Shown here piece after piece: positions 12,951 to 24,795 of a stretch of DNA of 45,000 bases (positions are counted from its first letter, which is position 1; the number at the start of each line of letters is the position of its first letter). A program made the translations under genes and the position numbers. The stretch comes from Dictyostelium firmibasis (Eukaryota > Evosea > Eumycetozoa > Dictyosteliales > Dictyosteliaceae), in NCBI GenBank assembly GCA_036169595.1, contig CM069765.1, positions 3,060,001-3,105,000 on the forward strand, in the 5' to 3' direction. The notes below the pieces were generated by a model, which did no database searches, was not told where the DNA came from, and worked only from the letters and a program-made list of their open reading frames with translations.

Positions 12951-14910
12951 ATGGCAACTAAAAATAAAACAAATTTATCAGTTCAAGATGTAAAGACATT
13001 AAATGTTAATGAATTGACCCCATTAACACCAAACGTTATTAGTAGACAAGCAACCATTAACATTGGTACAATTGGTCATGTAGCTCATGGTAAAAGTACT
13101 GTAGTTAAAGCAATTTCTGGTGTTTTGGTATGTTTTTTTTTTTTTGATAATTTTTTGAGAAAATTCGATCACATATATCAAATATATATTAATCTATTTT
13201 TTCTCCTTTTACAATTTAACCTATCAACTATTTATGAACTATTATGATTATGAATATGATTACGACAATGATTATGATTATGATGATTATTATTATTATT
13301 ATGATTATGATTAAAATTATGATTATAATTATGATTATGATTATGATTATGTATGATTATGATTATATATGATTATGATTACGATGATGATTTGGAATAA
13401 TGATCATTATATTAATTTTGAAATAAATTTGTGGGAAAAAAAAAATGAAACAATAGACAGTTAGATTTACATCAGAATTCAAACGTAATATTACCATTAA
13501 ATTAGGTTATGCAAATGCAAAGATTTATAAATGTGATAATCCACAATGTGAAAGACCAGGTTGTTACAAATCAGCACGTTCAAACACTGAAGATAATCCA
13601 CAATGCGAAAGACCAGGTTGTGGTGGTAGAATGACTCTCTTACGTCATGTTTCTTTTGTAGATTGTCCAGGTAGGTTTAATCATTGATTAATCATTTGGA
13701 TTAATAATTATATTAACCTCATCATCACATCATATTAATAACCCTTTTTGATAATTTTATTTGTTAAACCAAAATAAATCGAAAAAAAACTCAAACCAAA
13801 TGAATTATATAATAATAATTTACAGGTCACGATGTTTTAATGGCAACTATGTTAAATGGTGCAGCAGTTATGGATGCAGCTCTTTTATTGATTGCAGGTA
13901 ATGAATCATGTCCACAACCACAAACTAGTGAACATATTGCAGCTATTGAAATTATGAATCTTAAAAATATTATTATTCTCCAAAACAAGATCGATTTAGT
14001 AAAGGAAGCAGCAGCACAAGAACAATACGGTCAAATTTTGAAATTCATTCAAGGTACAATCGCAGAGAGTGCACCAATCATTCCAATCTCTGCTCAAATG
14101 AAATACAATATCGATGTTATCTGTGAATACATTGTAAAGAAGATTCCAATCCCAGTTAGAGATTTCACATCTGATCCACGTATGATTGTCATTCGTTCAT
14201 TCGATGTCAATAAACCAGGTTCTCGTGTTGATGAGATTAAAGGTGGTGTTGCTGGTGGTTCAATCTTGAAGGGTGTATTAAGAATTGGCGATGAGATCGA
14301 AGTTCGTCCAGGTGTTATCAGTAAAGAGTTGGATGGCAAGATCAAATGTTCACCAATCTTCTCTAGAATTATCTCTCTCTTTGCTGAAGAGAATGAACTT
14401 CAATACGCTGTACCAGGTGGTTTAATCGGTGTTGGTACAAAGATCGATCCAACCCTTTGCAGAGCAGATCGTTTGGTTGGTCAAGTTTTAGGTTCAGTCG
14501 GTAAATTACCAGAGATTTTCGTTGCCCTTGAGGTTAACTTTTTCCTCTTACGTAGACTTTTAGGTGTTAAATCCGATGGTGACAAACAAAGCAAAGTTAA
14601 AAAATTATCCAAAGAAGATACTCTCATGGTTAACATTGGTTCAACTAGTACTGGTTGTCGTGTTGTCGCCGTTAAACATGATTTGGCTAAACTTCAACTT
14701 TTAACTCCAGTTTGTTCCCAAGAAGGTGAAAAAATTGCTTTATCAAGAAGAGTCGATAAAAATTGGAGACTTATCGGTTGGGTGTGTATTAAAAAAAAAA
14801 AAAAAAAAAAAAAATAGTATTTATATTTATTAACAAAAAAAAATTTTTTCTTTTTTTTTTTTAAAACTCTATAGGGTGAAATTAAAAAAGGTACCGTTCT
14901 TACTAATTAA
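12951..14910 (+). CDS. eif2s3: Translation initiation factor eIF2 subunit gamma
   Basis: GTP-binding subunit of eIF2, which delivers initiator Met-tRNA to the 40S ribosome in the cytosol. Four exons, 12951-13127, 13457-13670, 13826-14781 and 14875-14910, join in phase to 460 residues, the usual length. The P-loop is GHVAHGKST (42-50), G3 is DCPGHD, G4 is QNKID and G5 is ISAQM. Exon 2 holds the Cys-rich insert of the family, with cysteines at about 85, 90, 95, 109 and 114. The last exon has only 12 codons ([11 protein letters not shown] plus stop) and is needed to give the expected C terminus after NWRLIGW. The final intron starts GTGTGT, and reading through it gives only poly-Lys, so that frame is an artefact. 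Codon use includes more C-ending codons than the neighbours, as expected for a highly expressed gene. Confidence 0.96.
13241..13395 (+). repeat. Degenerate GATTAT hexamer array in eIF2 gamma intron 1
   Basis: About 155 bases of imperfect ATGATT/GATTAT repeats with ATT and GATG variants, wholly inside the first intron (13128-13456). This intron is unusually long for this genome because of the array. Confidence 0.85.
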
Positions 14911-15338
14911 TCGAAAAATAATGCATTCAATAATTTAATCTTATGAAACATGTAATTTCAAAAAATTTGCACGTAAACAAAAAACAAACAAAAAAAAATA
15001 AAAAATAAAAAACCAAAAAAAAAAAATAAAATAAAAATTAAGATGATATATTAATATATAATAATCATAAAATTGGTATAAAATATCAGTTTTTTATTTT
15101 TTATTTTTTTTTATTTTTTAAAAATTCGGTTGGAAAGTTTATTGTTAAAGATTTGATTAAACAGGGCAACATTTCAAATAAAGACCAGATCCTGTTTTAA
15201 AAAAAAAAATTGAAAAAAAAAAAAATAAAAAAATAAAAAAATGTAAAAAAAAATAAACAAAAAAACGATTGTCTGTAATTTTTTTTTTTTTTATTTAATA
15301 ATTTTCCAACTGGCGAAACAAACAAAAAAAAAAAAAAA
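14911..15338. other. Intergenic region with a short coding-like island
   Basis: Lies between two genes on the same strand: eIF2 gamma 3' region on the left, promoter of the next gene on the right. The only non-homopolymer part is 15120-15200, which has an open frame of 25 sense codons ending in TAA (NSVGKFIVKDLIKQG...). No start codon or splice signal ties it to a gene. Confidence 0.5.
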
Positions 15339-16049
15339 ATGGGTATAATTAAGGAAATAGATGAAGAACCAATATCAAATGTTAATAACAATAACTATAA
15401 ATTACTAAGACAATCGAATAGAACCACTATCAAAGTTGTAAAAGGATTTTTATATTTAAGTTTACTTGGTGAGGGTATCAAAACTTATAAAGGAAAAAGT
15501 TTATTAAATACATTGGTTTCAACACTAGGTGTTTCATTCATTGTCGGTTCTCTCTTTTATGTAAATAAACTTTCATCTGGTGAAGAGATGATTCAATTGA
15601 GCGACCTCAGAAATGAAAAAGAACAAATAATAATAAAAGAGGAGAAGGATAATGAAGAGAAAGAGGGGAGTGAAAACCAAGATTTATTAGATAATAGTGA
15701 TAGCGATGAGTACTCAAGTGATGAGGAAGAGGATGAAGAAGATCACGTAGATTGCACAAATAAAAAAGTTGGATTTTCAATGTTGAAATTATATAAATTC
15801 ATTCCATATGGAGTTGCAGGTGCTCTTGCTGGCAATTGTATTGCATCAATTACAATGGGTGTCGTATATGGTGTATCTGCTCCTGTTGAGTGGAACTTTG
15901 TATATTATAAAGAGATTCTGTTTCATATCAATAGATTAGGTATAGAAAACTTTATCTTCTTTTTTGCAACTGATCTTTTCTTCAAGGCAAAATATTTAAT
16001 TTATAAGGAAAATGAAAAAAAAACAATAAGTAATAAATTGTACAAATAA
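15339..16049 (+). CDS. Unknown membrane protein with acidic loop
   Basis: Single exon of 236 residues starting in a typical A-rich context (AAAATG). I do not recognise the family. Two or three hydrophobic stretches occur around residues 35-50 and 56-75 (VSTLGVSFIVGSLFYV). A strongly acidic, Ser-rich segment follows (about 110-135, with SDSDEYSSDEEEDEEDH). A second membrane-like region comes at about 150-180 (FIPYGVAGALAGNCIASIT), and a last hydrophobic segment near 208-220 (IENFIFFFATDLFF). The Gly/Ala-rich membrane segments would suit an organelle inner-membrane or peroxisomal protein, but this is not supported by a signal I can name. It converges on the GPI-anchored protein gene. Confidence 0.7.
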   Translation: MGIIKEIDEEPISNVNNNNYKLLRQSNRTTIKVVKGFLYLSLLGEGIKTYKGKSLLNTLVSTLGVSFIVGSLFYVNKLSSGEEMIQLSDLRNEKEQIIIKEEKDNEEKEGSENQDLLDNSDSDEYSSDEEEDEEDHVDCTNKKVGFSMLKLYKFIPYGVAGALAGNCIASITMGVVYGVSAPVEWNFVYYKEILFHINRLGIENFIFFFATDLFFKAKYLIYKENEKKTISNKLYK

Positions 16050-16162
16050 TAGATAATATTTTTTTTTAAAATAATTGTATTTTTTTTTTATTTTTTTTTA
16101 TTTTTTTTTTTTTTTACTAAATTATTGTATGTTGGATTTTTTTTTTTTTTTAATTAAAACAT

Positions 16163-17444
16163 TTAATTAGAAATAAACAATAAAAAAGCGGTGAAACAAA
16201 ATACTGCGATTGTATTGGCAGATAATGAGGAAGATGTAGAGCCGTCGTCGCTATGACTATTAGTTCCAGAATCTTTTTCACATTTAAAGGTAACTGAAGC
16301 AGTTGATTTTAATGGAGTTCCTTTGAAGTTAACTTGGAAATCAGAGAGATCTCCTCCCTCTTTAACTATGAAGGTTGCAGAATAGGTGGTTCCACTTTTG
16401 GTGATTGATGGGGTTCCAGTGATTGATGCAGATGCAACAGTGATATCGGTGATGGCGGTTGGTTCATTATCTAAAGTGAAATCAACGGTAACTCCAGAAC
16501 AAATACCATCCTTAGATTTTGCACTTGAAGTTTGGGTTGTAAGAGTTTTAACACTTGTAGGATCGGTATTAGCTGCGGCTTCTTGACATTTGAATGAGAT
16601 TTGGTTTGGTAAAGTGATTTTGGTTGTTTTGTTATATAAAATATATAAATCATCCAAGTTACCATTCAAAGAGACATCCAATGTGAAATAATAATCTGGT
16701 TTGGTAGAATCATCAATAGTGACAGTATTCTTTCCTGTTGCTGGGAAAGAGTTGTACTTTGGTTCTAAATAAGAAGTTTGAACAATTTTATCCAATTGGA
16801 AATTTACTTTAACACCAGTACAGAATTTTTGTCCAGAATTGATAGTTGGTTCCATTGTGGCTTGACTAACGGAGATTGATTTAATAGCTGGCGGAGTGTC
16901 AACACTTTCACTTGTTGAACCTGAATGGTTGGACGAACCGGCTTCACTACTCGAATTGGTGGTTGAGGCTAAACATTTTAAAGTTGGTGGGGTTACTCCA
17001 GCATCATTTGCAAGAACTGTTCCATCAAGAAGAACTTCGATACCATCCAAGTTACCTTCTTCCTTTAAAACAAATCCAGAGAGAGTGTAGGTATCAGGAT
17101 CGGTTTTACTAACTACTGCGGTAATTGGTGCAGATTTATCGTTGTTTGGGAATTTTGCTGTAATGGTTCCAGTTGGTTTTTCACTTAATTTAACATCAAC
17201 TGTTATGCCACTACACACTTTTGATCCATTATCCTCAACTGATTCTGGGTTGGTATTTGGTGTAGTTGTATATCCTTTAATAGTGGTTGCACTATAAACA
17301 TTTCCAATCACTTTTTTTTAAAATAAAAAAATAAAAAATTATTGTTGATATATATTTTTTTTATAAGTTTAAAAATAAACTTGGAAAATTTAAAAACTTA
17401 CACAAACACACAAATAATAAAGTTAAATATTTATTTATCATCAT
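16163..17444 (-). CDS. GPI-anchored surface protein with three Cys-containing repeats
   Basis: Two exons, 17402-17444 and 16163-17310 (GTAAGT donor), give 396 residues. The 14-codon first exon completes a signal peptide, reading MMINKYLTLLFVCLLIGNVYS with cleavage likely after VYS; without it the protein would lack a start, since the long exon opens only with GTG. The mature part has three diverged repeats of roughly 110 residues. Each opens with a Cys followed by a [S/T]GV-V-F-L type strand (CSGITVDVKL, CTGVKVNFQL, CSGVTVDFTL). Each has a central GNLD or GDLS and closes with LKC or FKC. Ser/Thr-rich linkers separate them. The end is a Ser-rich stretch and a hydrophobic tail (NTIAVFCFTAFLLFISN), fitting a GPI-attachment signal. 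The repeats look like small beta-sandwich domains with one disulfide each. Function unknown; adhesion or recognition is a guess. Confidence 0.82.
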
Positions 17445-17544
17445 CGTTTTTTATTTATTTCACATTTAAACAATGGGTTTTGAATAAATTAAATAAATTA
17501 AAAATAAAAAAAAAAAAAAACTGCTTAAATAGATTTTTTTTTTC

Positions 17545-17585
<41 letters not shown>

Positions 17586-17971
17586 AAATAAAAAAAAAAA
17601 GAAAAAAAAAACTTTTTTTTCCCTTTTTTGGATATTTTATTTTTTTTATATTTTTTATTTTATATTTTTTACTATAAAGATCATGTCTTTTGGATTATTC
17701 AACAATGGCCTCACAAAGAAAACAGCTGTTTCTGTTAAATAATTTTAAAAGATTTTCCATTAAAAGGAAGTTTTTTTTTTTGTTAAATTTTATAGAAAAC
17801 AAAGTTTAAACTTCGCCATAATATTATTATATATATATATATATTTTTATAGTTTTATTTTCAACAATTTAATATTGAGACATTGTCAATATAAGGTTTA
17901 AAGATTGGTTTTTTATGTTTAAAAAGATGGGATTGAGTTGGGTAAACTAAGTCTAATTTTTTACCTTGTAA

Positions 17972-18014
<43 letters not shown>

Positions 18015-18063
18015 GCTATTGTTATTATTATTAAAGATTTCATCTGATTCATTAGATTTCATA
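17445..18063. other. Intergenic region with a coding-like island
   Basis: Begins with AT homopolymers (promoter of the GPI-anchored gene), then an island at 17680-17820 with distinctly more G and C. On the plus strand it has a 19-codon frame from ATG 17683 (MSFGLFNNGLTKKTAVSVK). On the minus strand there is an open stretch reading ETAVFFVRPLLNNPKDM. Neither can be called a gene. The right part, including (ATT)n at 17973-18014, is the 3' side of the UBZ-like gene. Confidence 0.45.
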
Positions 18064-19956
<1,893 letters not shown>

Positions 19957-20212
19957 TTTTTATTTATTTAAAAAAAATATAAAAAAAGAGAATTTCTTTA
20001 GTTGTTGCGAAAAACAAAAAAAATAATAGAACCTTTGAAAACATTTTCTCGAAAAAAAAAAAAAAAAAAATTTCCTCGAAAACTAAGAATTGGGGTTTTA
20101 AAAAATTGAAGACAATTTCACACAAAAAAAAAAAATTGTATTTCAATTCGATTCCAAAAAAAAAAAAAAAAAAATTTTGATTTTTTTATTTTTTAATAAA
20201 TATTAATTATTA

Positions 20213-20250
<38 letters not shown>

Positions 20251-20277
20251 TTCATAATATTGTTATTTTTTTTAATT
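19957..20277. other. Short intergenic region, promoter side of UBZ-like gene
   Basis: No gene. Two CTCGAAAA-like blocks flank an A run at about 20047-20082 (TTTTCTCGAAAA and TTCCTCGAAAAC). An (ATT)n run at 20217-20250 belongs to the 3' side of the next gene. Confidence 0.5.
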
Positions 20278-21627
20278 TTAAAAAATAGAAGGATGAGAAG
20301 TTTGAAACATTAACATTTCATGACGTAGTTTATAACCAATCATAAATATTAAAGCTCTTAGAATGAAAAGGGTTGTGTAATTTACAAAGTAGTTTAATGC
20401 CAACATAATTAGCTCTAAACAAAGATAGACTGACAAACCAAGTACACTATTTTGTATAGTTGATACTAATGCTAAAATATTATTTAAAGTACCAACGAAT
20501 AAAAAGACAATAAGTGGATTAAATGATGTAAATGATGAAAGCAATATAAAATAATAAAACAATTGAATGCATAGAAGTGAAAGGAAAAGCTTTTTACGTT
20601 TCTCCAATTCTAAATACGACCATTGATACATTCTTAAATCTGAAATCTCACTGAGATTATCTATATCGCCATCATTAGCGCCACCACCATTAGCATTAGG
20701 TGATGTCAACAATGCAAGTCTTTGTAACATTTCATCATTTTGAATAAAACTATTATAGAAACCGGATGGGTTATGCTCACCGGTTTTAAGGTAATTTGTA
20801 AATTTACTATCACTAAACCCAATTGACAATCTATTGTTAGGTTGTTGTATTATTATTATATCCTTCTCTTTAATTAAATTATTTTGTTGATCACTTAATT
20901 GGCGTTGTTCACTTAAGAAATGACTTGAAAATGGTCTAAATATTCCTTCAAATGTTGGTGTATTATTATTTTGTTGTGATTCCTGTTGTTCTGGTAAAGA
21001 CTCTGCTCTTTGTTGCTGTTGTTGTAAAACTTCTATTCTACTATTAGATCTCATATGATTTATAATATGATTTTCTAAACTATATGGATCATTTGATCTA
21101 ACGAACCATGTTGGCATTGAATTTATAGAATATAATGGTATTTGGTTATTTTGTTGCCCACTCGATGATATATTATTAGTGTTTGTGATAGTTGTTGTGG
21201 TACTAGTATTGTTACTATTATTAGTATTGTTTGTTGGTATATCGTCTGTATAATATGAATAGTCTATATGGGTATCATCATCTTCTTCTTCTTCTTGATT
21301 TTCAACAATTGGTGTCTCTTCATTATTTTTATTATTTCTAAATGAGGATGATAAATTATTTTTAATTTTTTGAAATAGTGTAGTTGATGATGTGGCTAAA
21401 TTATCAGTATCTTCTTCATCCTCCCCCTCATTGTTTCTATGACCATCTATATCACTATCGATTTCAATTCTATTATTACTATTAACATTATTTCCATTGT
21501 TATGTTGTAATTGATTGATTGGTAAAAGATCTATTGTATTTTCGTAATCATCGTTAGCATCATCTTCAGTATGATGACTACTATTTAAAAGTTTATAATT
21601 CTTTTTATTACTACTTGAATTTGACAT
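20278..21627 (-). CDS. Multi-pass membrane protein with long disordered N terminus
   Basis: Single exon, 449 residues. The first 320 residues are hydrophilic and Asn/Asp/Glu/Ser-rich with short Gln runs, and include a few more conserved-looking pieces such as MPTWFVRSNDPYSLENHI. After MYQWSYLELEKRKKLF come about four hydrophobic segments: LFLSLLCIQLFYYFILLSSF, NPLIVFLFVGTLNNILALV, VLGLSVYLCLELIMLALNYF and TLFILRALIFMIGY. A short tail follows (KLRHEMLMFQTSHPSIF). I do not recognise the domain. The layout, with a large cytosolic N terminus and a compact four-helix membrane part, could suit an ER or Golgi protein, but no retention or catalytic motif is visible. A GT-rich element lies about 200 bases upstream of the start. 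Confidence 0.75.
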   Translation of the reverse strand: MSNSSSNKKNYKLLNSSHHTEDDANDDYENTIDLLPINQLQHNNGNNVNSNNRIEIDSDIDGHRNNEGEDEEDTDNLATSSTTLFQKIKNNLSSSFRNNKNNEETPIVENQEEEEDDDTHIDYSYYTDDIPTNNTNNSNNTSTTTTITNTNNISSSGQQNNQIPLYSINSMPTWFVRSNDPYSLENHIINHMRSNSRIEVLQQQQQRAESLPEQQESQQNNNTPTFEGIFRPFSSHFLSEQRQLSDQQNNLIKEKDIIIIQQPNNRLSIGFSDSKFTNYLKTGEHNPSGFYNSFIQNDEMLQRLALLTSPNANGGGANDGDIDNLSEISDLRMYQWSYLELEKRKKLFLSLLCIQLFYYFILLSSFTSFNPLIVFLFVGTLNNILALVSTIQNSVLGLSVYLCLELIMLALNYFVNYTTLFILRALIFMIGYKLRHEMLMFQTSHPSIF

Positions 21628-22051
21628 ATCTTTTTTTCTTCAAAAAAAAAAAAAAACCTTTTATTAATTTTATTTTTTTTTGTTTTTTATTTTTTTATTT
21701 TTTTATTTTTTTATTTTTTTTTTTTTTTTAGAAAGGTTTTAATACCACGGAAACATATCATTAATAGTAATAATAACAAATATATAACTAATAAATAAAA
21801 AAAAACTAATGTATACAACTGTTGTGTGGGTGGGATGGGAAATGAAAAAAAAAAAAAAAAAAAAAAAATTAATTTAAAATAAAAAAAAAATTAAAAAAAA
21901 ATAAATTAAAAAAACAAGAAACTATGTTATAATAAAATTAAAAAAAAAAAAAAAATATAAAAATAAAAAAAAAAAAGAAAACTGCGTGATATTTTTTATT
22001 TACAATTTTTTTTTTTTTTTTTTTTTTTTTTATTTTAATTTTTGATTCTTA
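21628..22051. other. Intergenic region between two minus-strand genes
   Basis: AT homopolymers apart from the G-rich element at 21822-21839 and ACTGCGTGA at about 21982. No gene seen. Confidence 0.6.
21822..21839. promoter_or_regulatory. G-box-like GT/G-rich element
   Basis: TTGTGTGGGTGGGATGGG stands alone in AT-only sequence, about 195-212 bases before the start of the multi-pass membrane protein gene. It resembles the GT-rich G-boxes bound by the developmental factor GBF in Dictyostelium. Function is inferred from motif similarity and position only. Confidence 0.35.
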
Positions 22052-23016
22052 TTAATCGGTATTTCTTTTAATTAAATCATTAAAATTTGGGTATATTGAA
22101 ATATTTTTACCATTATCATTATTATTATTTTTATTATTATTTAATATAAAGCTTGATAGTAATTTCGGATTTGTGATATTTTCTTGTTCTAATTTATAAA
22201 GATCACGGATAATATTCTCATAGATTGGAAAAGCGTTATAACCACTCCAACCCAAGTTAATAAGGTCCCTATGATCACAATTTGAGATGACTTTGAATTG
22301 CTCACCCCATTTTGCACTGGCCAAACTCACCAATCCATCGTTTTTTCCCTCTTTTTTCGATAGGATATCATGAAAGTAATACAATGGTGTGAATATATTT
22401 GATATGGAGTCTTTGTATGCGCCATAACTATAATAGGTAACATGTGGTTGATCTAAAACATTTGGATTGAAATCAGTTTCTAGGTAATCTGGTGTTAAAT
22501 TTGCAATCGCTTCAAATGGTATACCTATTTTTTTAATCAACTTTTCAATATAAAACCTTTCAGTTATATTATCGATTGACCATTTTGCAATATAACTACC
22601 TCTATGTGGTGTTGATAATGTTGTCTATTTTTATTTTTTCGATTATTAGTTTTTTTTTTTTATAAATACATAAAATTTTTTTTTAATACATACCAATGAT
22701 AAAACACTTTGATTTTGATCAAGATTACTAATTAAATAACGACTATCCAAACCACCCATCGAGTGCGCTAAAAAATGACAATGATCTGTATTGTAGGATT
22801 TCATTATTTCATTCATTTGTTTGTAAAGATCCAATGATCTATTCTTTATACTATCTGTAGGATGAACAGTTGTAGCCTCACACTTTATACCAAATGATTT
22901 TAATGGTTGAATAATATTGTTAAAGTAAACAATTGGTCCTAACCTTGAAAATCCAAATAACCCATGCGATAATATTACAGGATATTTTAATTTAAATGAA
23001 CTTAATGGACTTGTCA

Positions 23017-23017
<1 letters not shown>
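22052..23017 (-). CDS. Alpha/beta-hydrolase, triacylglycerol-lipase-like
   Basis: Two exons, 22694-23017 and 22052-22624, joined in phase at a GTATGT donor, give 298 residues. The oxyanion-side motif YPVILSHGLFGF (12-23) and the nucleophile elbow AHSMGGLDSRY (84-94, Ser86) are those of bacterial-type and yeast Tgl2-like lipases. Directly after the intron comes TTLSTPHRGSYIA, the TPH.G loop typical of the same family. Candidate acid and base are D204 in KNDGLVSLASAKWG and H226 in CDHRDLIN. There is no signal peptide, so the enzyme is probably cytosolic or organellar rather than secreted. The C-terminal 40 residues are Asn-rich. It is divergent from the secreted-protein gene at 23697. Substrate is unknown; a neutral lipid esterase is the natural inference. 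Confidence 0.88.
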
Positions 23018-23018
<1 letters not shown>

Positions 23019-23094
<76 letters not shown>

Positions 23095-23095
23095 T

Positions 23096-23160
<65 letters not shown>

Positions 23161-23161
23161 C
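23019..23161. repeat. Compound microsatellite (ATT)n then (TTTA)n
   Basis: About 76 bases of ATT repeats followed by about 66 bases of TTTA repeats, starting one base upstream of the lipase start codon, so the lipase 5' leader must include or abut it. Confidence 0.95.
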
Positions 23162-23578
23162 TATTTATTATATTATTATATATTTATTGTTTTTAACAAA
23201 ATGTATATAATGCTATTTGTATTTATTCTTCATAGAGATATTATATATGTACCAAAATTGAAATTTGTAATTATAAAAAAAAATTTTAAAATTTTTTTTT
23301 TTAAAATTTTATTTTAATTTATTTTTTATTTTTTATTTTTTATTTTTTTTTTGTTTTTTTTCCATTGTTTTGGGAAACAAACAAAATTTTTTTTTTGAAT
23401 TAAATCTCAAAGACGATCTATTTTTTTTTGAAAAAATGATAGAAAAAAAAAAATCTTTTTTTAATAAGGATGTGATTAAAAAATGAAATATAAATAAAAA
23501 AACCAAGCAAATAAAAAATACAAATGTGGGGGTAATTACCATAACAATATAATTTATATTTATATTATTAATTTTTTA

Positions 23579-23622
<44 letters not shown>

Positions 23623-23625
23623 CAC

Positions 23626-23662
<37 letters not shown>

Positions 23663-23696
23663 TCATCCACTATTTCTAAAAATAAAAATTAAAAAA
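23162..23696. other. Divergent promoter region, lipase and secreted protein
   Basis: No gene seen. Contains a moderately mixed stretch (23190-23260) and T homopolymers just before the start at 23697. Confidence 0.5.
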
Positions 23697-24671
23697 ATGA
23701 ATAATAATAAAAATAATTTTAAAACTGTTTTATTATTAATTTTTATATTTTATATTAATATTTCAAAATCTTCAAAAGAAAGGATTGATAAAAACCATAA
23801 TGAATATGATGAAAATGGTAAAATCAAAGATATAAAAGGATATTTTAAATATGAAACCATTGAAAGCTCAAATAAAATTCAATTTAAAAAATTAAGTTAT
23901 TCAAAGCATCACTATGACATTGAAAAAGAATTAATAATGATTTTAGAAAAAGGTATGAATTTTCAATTTTTAATTGATAATAAAAAAAATTCAATTGTTC
24001 AAGCAACAATAAAGAATTGTTGTGCTCATTATAATATTGAAAATTGTTCAATTGAAATCAATAGTATTTATCAACCAATACCAAGTCAATATTCAAATTC
24101 AATAATTGAAAAAGAAACTCACTCTCCAAATTCAGATTCATTTCAATATTTTAAATTTGAATTCAATGAATCATTAAATAACAATGATGGAAAGAATATA
24201 AAAAGATTTGAATCATTACGTACTAATAAATTTGTATCAATAGATTTTAATTCAATTAAATCACCATATAGATATTTATCAGGATTTGATAATCAATGGT
24301 ATGATTCTGATATTGGGTTAAAAAATACAATTTATTTATTTGATTTAAAATCTCATGGGACCTATAATCAACCAAATAAATATAATCATGTTTATTATAA
24401 TCAAGAGTTACTTTTAATTTATTCTAAAGTTGAATTCTGTTATTCTCAGTTTCCAGAACCATCAGGTTATGATCCATACTTTATTGTAAAAAGAAATAGA
24501 ATTTATAACACTACAAAGTGCTCACCACCAACTGGTGTTGTAATTGCATTAAACTGTCATTATGTACAAATTCCACAATGTCAATATGGTCTATCATTTA
24601 TCTCATATAATGATCCACATCTATATTGTCCAATTTATTCATGCGATATTCCAATACATTATTATAATTAA
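23697..24671 (+). CDS. Secreted protein of unknown function
   Basis: Single exon of 324 residues. The N terminus has a signal peptide: Lys/Asn-rich start, then VLLLIFIFYINISKSS with likely cleavage around residue 26. The body is hydrophilic, rich in Asn, Ser, Tyr and Ile, with cysteines in clusters: NCCAHYNIENC near residues 109-119 and, near the end, CSPPTGVVIALNC, IPQCQYGLSF and YCPIYSCDIP. An even set of cysteines in the C-terminal third suggests disulfides and an extracellular or lysosomal location. There is no transmembrane segment or GPI tail. I cannot assign it to a family; it may belong to an amoeba-specific one. Confidence 0.78.
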   Translation: MNNNKNNFKTVLLLIFIFYINISKSSKERIDKNHNEYDENGKIKDIKGYFKYETIESSNKIQFKKLSYSKHHYDIEKELIMILEKGMNFQFLIDNKKNSIVQATIKNCCAHYNIENCSIEINSIYQPIPSQYSNSIIEKETHSPNSDSFQYFKFEFNESLNNNDGKNIKRFESLRTNKFVSIDFNSIKSPYRYLSGFDNQWYDSDIGLKNTIYLFDLKSHGTYNQPNKYNHVYYNQELLLIYSKVEFCYSQFPEPSGYDPYFIVKRNRIYNTTKCSPPTGVVIALNCHYVQIPQCQYGLSFISYNDPHLYCPIYSCDIPIHYYN

Positions 24672-24795
24672 AACTTTTATAAAAAAAATAATAATAATAA
24701 TAAAAAGATATATTGAAAGGTATTAGTTTAAAACATTAATACTAATCTTTTGATTTAATTTTAATTACAATTTTATTTTTTTTTTTTTTTTTTTT

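Noticed and set aside
14782-14817. Extension of eIF2 gamma exon 3 through poly-Lys to a stop
   Set aside because: This reads into the intron. Splicing to 14875 restores the conserved GWGEIKKG ending.
23019-23161. Regular repeats considered as a CRISPR-like or centromeric array
   Set aside because: Units are 3 and 4 bases with no spacers; simple microsatellite in a eukaryotic genome.
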